Positions 1 to 4,439 of a DNA stretch of 6,150 bases are shown here, one piece after another. Each line of letters begins with the position of its first letter. Positions within the stretch are counted from its first letter, which is position 1. The notes under the pieces were generated by a model. That model ran no database searches and was not told the origin of the DNA. It saw nothing but the letters and a program-made list of their open reading frames with translations. This DNA is from Bacillota bacterium. Its GTDB lineage: Bacteria; Bacillota; Clostridia; Lachnospirales; Lachnospiraceae. The stretch lies in the NCBI GenBank assembly GCA_009177215.1, contig WFLY01000289.1, forward strand, positions 1-6,150, written 5' to 3'. Position numbers and translations under genes: made by a program.

Positions 1-1725
1 CGTATTGATAATATGCTCTATCATTTCGCTGACTACATTAATATATCTGCTGGACGCATTATATGCATTCTGGAATTTTATCATATTAGACAATTCCTCG
101 TCGGTACACACACCCACTACCTGCTCTCTCGCACTGAAAGTGGCTTCCACCGTAGTCAGTTGATTTTCATAAATATTGCGGAACATATAACCTGAGTTTG
201 CCACCTGCGCCACTAAATCGCCATAATAATCTACAAAAGTTGTTTTCTTCAGCACATTGGGATTCAAGGTGTATGCTTCCTCAGTAAAAGCAGCTTTCAA
301 GGCTTCAACAGTTGCAATATCCTCTGAACCGTCCGGCAGCCTAAATCCAAGATTTGAAGGCTTCTGCATAAGTTCAGGGTCAATCTGGAGATTGCCAATG
401 GTATAAAGACTATCGCTCTTGCTCAAATCTTCTTCGTTGTAAACCCAATATTCTGCTTTATTCCCGTCGGCATCCGTTGCCTCTACCTTGTAATAAGCAT
501 CTGTGGTAACCTTGGCAAAAATCTGAATCGGACTGCCATCTTCATTACGAAGATAACCTCCCTCGTCCACCTTGCAGTACCTTACCCCTTCAAGCTTCGT
601 ATTGTCTGCCAATGTCAAATCGCCTTTTACGACTCCTGCAGACTCTGCCAAAATACTGTTGACCTTGCTCACTACGTTGTGAATCATCTGGTCAAATTCC
701 GCCTGTATATTCATAACAACGGACTGTGAAACAGAATCATAATCCGTAGCAATATCGGAGTAATCCGCCCTGTGGTCGCCTCTTGCCAAAAGCATTGCTT
801 TCAGTCCGCCCACATCCGTTCCCAAATCAGAGGATATTTCTATAGATAAATCAAACACCTCCGCACCGTCAATATTATAATCCCTTGTACCGTCATCTCT
901 GGTCACATAGGACGCATTCTGAGGCCAAAAAGGCGTATAAAAACCGTTTGTTTCATTCAGCTTCATTCCGATTTCGTAACAGACACTTCCCTTTACGAAA
1001 TCCACACCCTCTATCTTTACATACACGCTGCCTGTTATGTCTTCTTCCCAACTCATATCGGTCATCTCGGCAAGCTCATCCAAAATCTGATTTCTCATAT
1101 CTCTCAAGTCATTGGCATGTTCTATGCCGCCGCTTTCAATAGCTCTTATTCTATCATTCAACTCCAAAAGCTGATTCCCGTATTTATTGATTTTATTTAC
1201 CTGATTTACAATCTGTAGATTGAGATTGTTTTGATAAGAGGACAGCCCTGTATACACAGCATGGGCACGCTCTACAAACTCTGAAGCCCTCTGTATCAAA
1301 AGCCCCTGTGTTACAGAGCTTGCAGGATCCTTGCTAAGCTCCTCTATCGCCGTCCAAAAATCCGTCATGGTAGTTTGGAACGCCTCGCCGTTAAGCTCAC
1401 CCAGCTGACCCTCCACCTCTTCCATGACTTCTGTGGACACTTTATAAAACATACTTCTCCCGGATTCCCGGCGGTATGTTTTGTCAAGAAAAAAATCTCT
1501 CACTTGTTTTGCTCTGGAATAAACGACACCTAAGCCCGTCTGCTGATAAGAAATAGCAGAATTGGTCTTCGATAAAGTAATATAACGCCTATCCGACTGC
1601 TGTACCTGCTGTCTGGTATAGCCCTTCGTATCCACGTTAGAAAGATTATGCGCTGTGGTATTCAGCGCATTCTGACTTGTCTGTAATCCGGATGCTCCTA
1701 TATATAAACTACCCATAAGTGGCAT
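1..1725 (-). CDS. flgK: Flagellar hook-associated protein FlgK (HAP1), 3' end cut by window edge
   Basis: FlgK (HAP1) forms the junction between hook and filament and is exported by the flagellar type III system. Translating the minus strand from the ATG at 1725 gives 575 uninterrupted codons with no stop before base 1, so only the extreme C-terminus is missing. The N-terminus carries the flagellar rod/hook signature (SLYIGASGLQTSQNALN, then TAHNLSNVDTKGYTRQQ, residues about 5-40). The visible end carries the matching C-terminal signature (EELSNMIKFQNAYNASSRYI followed by NVVSEMIEHI), which pairs with the N-terminal helix in the axial-protein coiled coil. The middle (about 170-480) is the variable domain. 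The 1725 start is preferred over the in-frame ATG at 1716 because GAGGTGA sits 5 nt upstream of it. The gene lies 44 nt after flgN with no terminator between, so it is the third gene of the flgM operon; flgL is the usual next gene but is outside the window. Confidence 0.96.
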   Translation of the reverse strand, partial: MPLMGSLYIGASGLQTSQNALNTTAHNLSNVDTKGYTRQQVQQSDRRYITLSKTNSAISYQQTGLGVVYSRAKQVRDFFLDKTYRRESGRSMFYKVSTEVMEEVEGQLGELNGEAFQTTMTDFWTAIEELSKDPASSVTQGLLIQRASEFVERAHAVYTGLSSYQNNLNLQIVNQVNKINKYGNQLLELNDRIRAIESGGIEHANDLRDMRNQILDELAEMTDMSWEEDITGSVYVKIEGVDFVKGSVCYEIGMKLNETNGFYTPFWPQNASYVTRDDGTRDYNIDGAEVFDLSIEISSDLGTDVGGLKAMLLARGDHRADYSDIATDYDSVSQSVVMNIQAEFDQMIHNVVSKVNSILAESAGVVKGDLTLADNTKLEGVRYCKVDEGGYLRNEDGSPIQIFAKVTTDAYYKVEATDADGNKAEYWVYNEEDLSKSDSLYTIGNLQIDPELMQKPSNLGFRLPDGSEDIATVEALKAAFTEEAYTLNPNVLKKTTFVDYYGDLVAQVANSGYMFRNIYENQLTTVEATFSAREQVVGVCTDEELSNMIKFQNAYNASSRYINVVSEMIEHIINT

Positions 1726-1769
1726 AATATTCACCTCAACATTTCACAAGAATAAAGGGAACGTCAGAC

Positions 1770-2288
1770 TTACTGCTTTGCGTCAAAACCTCTGCTGACC
1801 ACGCCCATAGTGTCACCCACATTGTAGGCGCCTCTGTTGTAATTTGCCGTCTCAGGCGCCGCCTTTGTGGCCTGAAGCATATTCATCTCAAACTCCACCA
1901 TTTCAAGCGCATTGTTCAACAGTTCCCTATTTTGTTCATTAGCCCTCTTTAATCCATGCACTGCTGCCTGCAGCTTGTCATGAGCCTGTGCCAAAGCCTT
2001 CTGCTCCGCAGGTCTGCTTTCAAGCATTGCAATCAGATCCGTAAGCTTTAACGTATTAACATCCTTGTTCAACACATTGGCAATATCCGCAGTTACTTCA
2101 ATCCGCTGTTTTTCCAGATGATTGATCCTGCTTACCAAGTCCTGCTCTTCATCCGTGATTTTCTGTAGATTTTCTAAACTGCCGCTTGCGATAATCGGCG
2201 TTTTTCTTTGAGATAAGCTCAGTAACACCTCATATTCACTACTTTCCTTATCCAGTATGCATATCAGGTTCTCCATTAAGCTTGCCAC
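1770..2288 (-). CDS. flgN: FlgN-family flagellar export chaperone (GTG start)
   Basis: FlgN is a cytoplasmic chaperone that holds the hook-filament junction proteins FlgK and FlgL and delivers them to the flagellar export gate. The product has 172 residues, typical for the family, and is almost entirely helical and charged with heptad-like leucines (for example residues about 40-110, LENLQKITDEEQDLVSRINH onward), as expected for the FlgN antiparallel helical hairpin. Family sequence conservation is low, so position between flgM and flgK carries much of the weight of the call. The start codon is GTG at 2288. It is chosen because GAGGTA lies 6 nt upstream, overlapping the flgM stop codon, whereas the next in-frame ATG (2276) would be about 18 nt from that site. 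The 5-nt gap from flgM implies translational coupling. The C-terminal tail (about 140-172) is glycine-rich and probably disordered; in the family this part binds the FlgK/FlgL C-termini. Confidence 0.88.
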   Translation of the reverse strand: MASLMENLICILDKESSEYEVLLSLSQRKTPIIASGSLENLQKITDEEQDLVSRINHLEKQRIEVTADIANVLNKDVNTLKLTDLIAMLESRPAEQKALAQAHDKLQAAVHGLKRANEQNRELLNNALEMVEFEMNMLQATKAAPETANYNRGAYNVGDTMGVVSRGFDAKQ

Positions 2289-2293
2289 TTAGC

Positions 2294-2569
2294 TTACCTC
2301 ATTTCCTCGTATTTCTTTAATAATTTGTCGGCAAAGCTGCCGTTGTCCACCCTATAAGTGCCCTCCTGAATCCTTGCCTTAATGGGAGCCGTCAGCTCTT
2401 CCCGAACATCAGGGGTTCCTGCCACAGCAGCCTTTGCTGTCTGTATATCCTTACCAAAGCTGCTGATTTGCACCTTATCTGTCTGTGTAGCGCCGCCCGC
2501 CTTCTGGCTGCGACTTACCTTCTTCGACTGGTAGAGCTGTTGTACCTGTGTATAAGCCTCTATACGCAT
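2294..2569 (-). CDS. flgM: Negative regulator of flagellin synthesis FlgM (anti-sigma-28)
   Basis: FlgM binds and inactivates the flagellar sigma factor (FliA/SigD) until the hook-basal body is finished. The 91-residue length fits the family. The N-terminal half is polar and low in hydrophobics (disordered type, VSRSQKAGGATQTDKVQISS). The C-terminal part has the family signature for sigma binding: a helix ending in IKARIQEGTYRVDNGSFADK and then LLKKYEEMR (residues about 60-91). The start is well fixed: ATG at 2569 is preceded by AGGAGG (2577-2582) with a 7-nt spacer. It is the first gene of the flgM-flgN-flgK operon and follows a consensus sigma-28 promoter, so it belongs to a feedback loop in which sigma-28 drives its own inhibitor, as in the SigD-dependent flgM operon of Bacillus subtilis. 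Confidence 0.95.
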   Translation of the reverse strand: MRIEAYTQVQQLYQSKKVSRSQKAGGATQTDKVQISSFGKDIQTAKAAVAGTPDVREELTAPIKARIQEGTYRVDNGSFADKLLKKYEEMR

Positions 2570-2576
2570 TCAGACT

Positions 2577-2582
2577 CCTCCT
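2577..2582 (-). promoter_or_regulatory. Ribosome binding site of flgM
   Basis: A perfect AGGAGG (within AAAGGAGGAG) reads on the minus strand 7 nt before the flgM ATG. It is the strongest Shine-Dalgarno of the minus-strand genes here and fixes the flgM start. Confidence 0.93.
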
Positions 2583-2625
2583 TTCTCTTAGCTCATAGAT
2601 AAATGTTTTCCATTTTCTAATATGT

Positions 2626-2652
2626 TTATCGGCGGCTTCGGGGAATACTTTA
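2626..2652 (-). promoter_or_regulatory. Sigma-28 (FliA/SigD) promoter of the flgM operon
   Basis: On the minus strand the sequence reads TAAA (2652-2649), exactly 15 nt, then GCCGATAA (2633-2626). This is a full match to the flagellar sigma-28 consensus (TAAA-N15-GCCGATAA; SigD GCCGATAT in Bacillus). Transcription would start near 2619, leaving a leader of about 50 nt before flgM. The first three bases of the -35 box are the TAA stop codon of the upstream yhhQ gene, so the promoter abuts and slightly overlaps that gene. The consensus is established knowledge; use of this site in vivo is inferred. Confidence 0.93.
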
Positions 2653-3360
2653 GTCCGAAGTCGAAAAAAGTTGCCGCTCGTGCATTCTCCGCGCCAGATA
2701 AACGGCAGGTGTGTCCAGCAGACTGGTAAAAATATAAATAACATAGCTTGACAGGAAAATAGAGCGCAGGGTCGCCGCATCATAGGTTCCCACAAACGCA
2801 AACAACGTAAATAGCAGGGTATTTAGTATCTGACTGACCAGGGTTGAACCATTGTTGCGCAGCCACAGAAACCTTCTCCTGTCACCAAAACGCTTTTCGG
2901 TGAACGCCCACCATTTATGATAAAGCCATACGTCAAATAATTGACTGACAGCATATACCAGTAATGAAGCAATAATCATCCTCGGTGTATTTGAAAATAC
3001 AACAGAAACGGCTCCCATCATGGTATCGTTCTCACTGGGAACATACAATAGCCAGCTCTGAGAAAGCAGCAGGAAAAACAGGGAGGCAAATATCCCGATA
3101 AAAACGGCATTATTTGCCGCTTTTTTTCCCTCGCACTCCGACAGAATATCGGTGATCAAAAAGGTTACTGCAAACAGGACATTTCCGAGCGTCTGTTCCA
3201 TACCAAAGGCATTAATCAGCAGCACCACTTCTATATTAGCCAAAACAGCAGCCACTGCCGACAGACAGTAAAGCCCCGACCTGCCAAACAGCCTGTATCC
3301 CACAACCGCCGTTCCAAAAATAAAAAATACCGAACCTAATAATAACATTTCATTTATCAT
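2650..3360 (-). CDS. yhhQ: Queuosine precursor transporter, YhhQ/VUT family
   Basis: Integral membrane transporter of the VUT (YhhQ) family; the E. coli member takes up the queuosine precursors preQ0 and preQ1, and homologues in other bacteria are known that have shifted to queuine. The protein has 236 residues, normal for the family, with about six to seven hydrophobic segments (roughly 5-25, 29-52, 57-74, 81-107, 124-147, 173-193, 198-222). Family-typical motifs are LANIEVV (40-46), TDILSE followed by GKKAANN (70-84), a QLFDVWLYHKW stretch in TM5, and WLRNNGSTLVSQ ahead of TM6. The start at 3360 has AAAGG 7 nt upstream. It lies 13 nt behind the radical SAM gene, clearly the same transcript, and their joint function in queuosine salvage fits. 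The exact substrate (preQ1, preQ0 or queuine) cannot be read from sequence. Confidence 0.9.
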   Translation of the reverse strand: MINEMLLLGSVFFIFGTAVVGYRLFGRSGLYCLSAVAAVLANIEVVLLINAFGMEQTLGNVLFAVTFLITDILSECEGKKAANNAVFIGIFASLFFLLLSQSWLLYVPSENDTMMGAVSVVFSNTPRMIIASLLVYAVSQLFDVWLYHKWWAFTEKRFGDRRRFLWLRNNGSTLVSQILNTLLFTLFAFVGTYDAATLRSIFLSSYVIYIFTSLLDTPAVYLARRMHERQLFSTSD

Positions 3361-3373
3361 GATGATACCTTTC

Positions 3374-4069
3374 TTAATCTCCCACTCCGAAATCCGTATT
3401 ATTTATCAAAATATCAATTCGTTCATTTTCTCTGTACAGAGGATAAAGCTCATCCGTAAAACGCTTAATCACCTCTCTGTCAGGCATAATATCCGATGTG
3501 TTTCCACACATGACATTAATGCATATCCGTTCAAAATACCGAAGCCCCAGTTCAATATCCCGCCTCATGCCTTCCGTACTCTGCCCACTGACGCCAAACA
3601 GAAAATTGGCTTCGTCAAAATACCTGCTTATAATGGAAGGGTTCCTCTCCCTAATACCCTTTTTCAACACATTTTCCCTGAAATCATAATCAAAGGTCTC
3701 CAGACCCAGCTTCAGCTTTAATTTAAAATCCCTGAAGCTTTCCCGCAGCGCCGGAATTCTGTTCCGATACAGATAATGAGCCTCAAAATGGATTGTCGAA
3801 ATATTTTTTTCATGGCAAACGCATTTGATTAAAGAAAGGGTTTTGTCATCCAGCTCAAACACCGAACCGGAATTAATCACCTCCAAATCGCCGTATTTGC
3901 CTGTCACAAACTGAAGCACAGCCCTGTTTAACGCAAAATTCTCCCCGGGATCCTTGCAGCTGTCGCTATAATAGTCGCAAAAGGTACACTTCTTATATAC
4001 ACAGCCACTGCCCCGCAGGAGAACAATTTCACGTTTATTTTTTTCTTCAATAATATTATATCTTTCCAT
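3374..4069 (-). CDS. queL: Radical SAM protein, probable queuine lyase (QueL) of queuosine salvage
   Basis: The product has a radical SAM iron-sulfur motif near the N-terminus: RGSGCVYKKCTFCDYY, with C23, C28 and C31 (numbered from the ATG at 4069). The spacing is CX4CX2C rather than the usual CX3CX2C. The remaining 200 residues look like a compact SAM barrel (NSGSVFEL about 83-90, IHFEAHYLYRNR about 110-121, KLKLGLETFDYD about 135-146) ending in NNTDFGVGD. The short length (231 aa) and the tight linkage to a YhhQ transporter match the radical SAM queuine lyase QueL of gut clostridia, which converts queuine to preQ1; the specific function is inferred from context. An in-frame ATG at 4120 would add 17 residues, but those codons are the intrinsic terminator at 4085-4106, so the 4069 start is preferred even though no good Shine-Dalgarno precedes it. 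The ATG at 4120 does have AGGGG 4 nt upstream, which leaves some doubt. Confidence 0.72.
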   Translation of the reverse strand: MERYNIIEEKNKREIVLLRGSGCVYKKCTFCDYYSDSCKDPGENFALNRAVLQFVTGKYGDLEVINSGSVFELDDKTLSLIKCVCHEKNISTIHFEAHYLYRNRIPALRESFRDFKLKLKLGLETFDYDFRENVLKKGIRERNPSIISRYFDEANFLFGVSGQSTEGMRRDIELGLRYFERICINVMCGNTSDIMPDREVIKRFTDELYPLYRENERIDILINNTDFGVGD

Positions 4070-4084
4070 ATTGTTTTTCGGCAC

Positions 4085-4106
4085 AAAAAAACACCCCAAG
4101 GGGTGT
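4085..4106 (-). terminator. Intrinsic terminator/attenuator in the queL leader
   Basis: The minus strand reads ACACCCC-TT-GGGGTGT (4106-4091), a perfect 7-bp stem, followed immediately by a run of six further T residues (4090-4085). There is no T run on the plus strand side, so it acts only on transcripts heading into queL. It lies 33 nt downstream of the riboswitch-like element and 15 nt before the preferred queL start, the layout of a transcription attenuator. An AGGGG (4129-4125) can pair with CCCCT (4103-4099) in the 5' arm and would serve as antiterminator; that pairing is inferred. Confidence 0.88.
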
Positions 4107-4138
4107 AATACAAGGGACATAATGCCCCTATGCCTATA

Positions 4139-4205
4139 CTCCCTAGTTTTGATTAGGCAAAGCCTTACTGAAACATCGCCCCGGCAGGATGGTTTCGAAC
4201 TGCCG
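4139..4205 (-). ncRNA. Putative preQ1 riboswitch (class I-like, atypical) upstream of queL-yhhQ
   Basis: The minus-strand leader forms a hairpin CGGCAG (4205-4200) / CTGCCG (4187-4182) with a 12-nt loop, TTCGAAACCATC. Further 3' is an A-rich tail, AAAACTAGGGAG (4150-4139). A GC-rich stem with a loop of this kind and an AAAAACUAGGAG-like tail is the preQ1-I layout, as I recall it from other bacteria. It precedes an intrinsic terminator and a gene pair for queuosine salvage, exactly where preQ1 sensing would make sense. The odd part is that 27 nt separate stem and tail, whereas class I has only a short A-rich linker. That insert carries a small hairpin (AGGC-TTT-GCCT) and GATGTTTC, which can pair with loop bases GAAACCATC with one bulge. 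A class III (HLout pseudoknot) or a new variant is therefore also possible. The leader role is firmer than the class. Confidence 0.55.
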
Positions 4206-4220
4206 TTATGCTATTGTGAC

Positions 4221-4250
4221 TATATAAGCATATATTTATAAGCTTGTCAA
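4221..4250 (-). promoter_or_regulatory. Probable sigma-A promoter of queL-yhhQ
   Basis: A perfect TTGACA (-35) reads on the minus strand at 4250-4245. A -10-like TATATA follows at 4226-4221 after 18 nt (TATAGT at 4224-4219 is an alternative at 20 nt). Transcription would begin near 4214, placing the riboswitch-like hairpin about 9 nt into the transcript, as usual for compact riboswitch leaders. Confidence 0.65.
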
Positions 4251-4295
4251 CACTAAATGCTTTTAGACTGTTAATTCGATTGTACTTAATAGTAG

Positions 4296-4319
4296 CAGTT
4301 CAGATGTCTGTCCGAACTG
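4296..4319. repeat. Inverted repeat, operator-like dyad
   Basis: CAGTTC (4296-4301) and GAACTG (4314-4319) are perfect reverse complements across 12 nt; two further matching positions inside each arm make the dyad 8 of 12 per half-site. A 24-bp dyad upstream of a carbohydrate gene suits a dimeric repressor or activator site. It could also fold as an RNA hairpin if transcription starts upstream. Confidence 0.5.
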
Positions 4320-4344
4320 TTCATTTAATAATAAATCAAATTTT

Positions 4345-4401
4345 CAGTACAATAAGTCATTTTACTTCTAAAAGAGCAAGAGTAAAATCAGTTATGTACT
4401 G
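4345..4401. repeat. Long imperfect inverted repeat upstream of the GH43 gene
   Basis: CAGTACA (4345-4351) pairs with TGTACTG (4395-4401), and ATTTTACT (4359-4366) pairs with AGTAAAAT (4381-4388). The short stretches between them pair partly, giving about 19 matched positions per arm with one bulge and two mismatches, and a 14-nt loop. No T run follows, so it is not an intrinsic terminator. It may be an operator (it overlaps both candidate promoters) or a leader RNA hairpin. Confidence 0.7.
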
Positions 4402-4425
4402 TTACACATAGATAGTTAAAAACAG

Positions 4426-4431
4426 AGGAGG
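4426..4431 (+). promoter_or_regulatory. Ribosome binding site of the GH43 gene
   Basis: A perfect AGGAGG (in AGAGGAGG, 4424-4431) lies 8 nt before the ATG at 4440 and fixes that start. Confidence 0.92.
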
Positions 4432-4439
4432 CAACTAAA

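Larger units (their letters stand above)
4251..4439 (+). promoter_or_regulatory. Control/leader region of the GH43 gene, with nested inverted repeats
   Basis: This AT-rich stretch holds no gene. Candidate plus-strand promoters are TTAATA (4325-4330) - 17 nt - TACAAT (4348-4353) and TTTACT (4361-4366) - 16 nt - TAAAAT (4383-4388); neither is strong enough to choose. It contains a dyad CAGTTC...GAACTG (4296-4301/4314-4319), a long imperfect hairpin (4345-4401), and an 8-bp pairing between 4279-4286 and 4346-4353. Substrate-responsive control of a glycosidase gene is likely, but the regulator cannot be named. Confidence 0.5.

Noticed and set aside
885..1142. 85-codon plus-strand frame inside flgK
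   Set aside because: Antisense to a continuous, well-conserved flgK frame; His/Arg/Ser-rich composition is typical of a shadow frame.
1726..1769. Possible promoter or terminator between flgN and flgK
   Set aside because: The 44-nt gap shows only the flgK ribosome binding site (GAGGTGA at 1737-1731); no hairpin with a T run or sigma-28 motif is present.
2636..2660. CTTCGG...CCGAAG hairpin as a terminator of queL-yhhQ
   Set aside because: Only 6 bp with a 13-nt loop and no T run after either arm; it overlaps the sigma-28 promoter instead.
2475..2801. 108-codon minus-strand frame overlapping flgM and the end of yhhQ
   Set aside because: It is out of frame with both flgM and yhhQ, crosses the sigma-28 promoter, and its composition looks like a frame-shifted reading of them.
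3359..3721. 120-codon plus-strand frame opposite queL and its 63-codon neighbour
   Set aside because: Antisense shadow of the radical SAM gene with no ribosome binding site or known motif.
4188..4205. TTCGAA with flanking stem, reminiscent of a tRNA T-arm
   Set aside because: The stem pairs across a 12-nt loop rather than a 7-nt loop, and no acceptor, D or anticodon arms or CCA end can be found around it.
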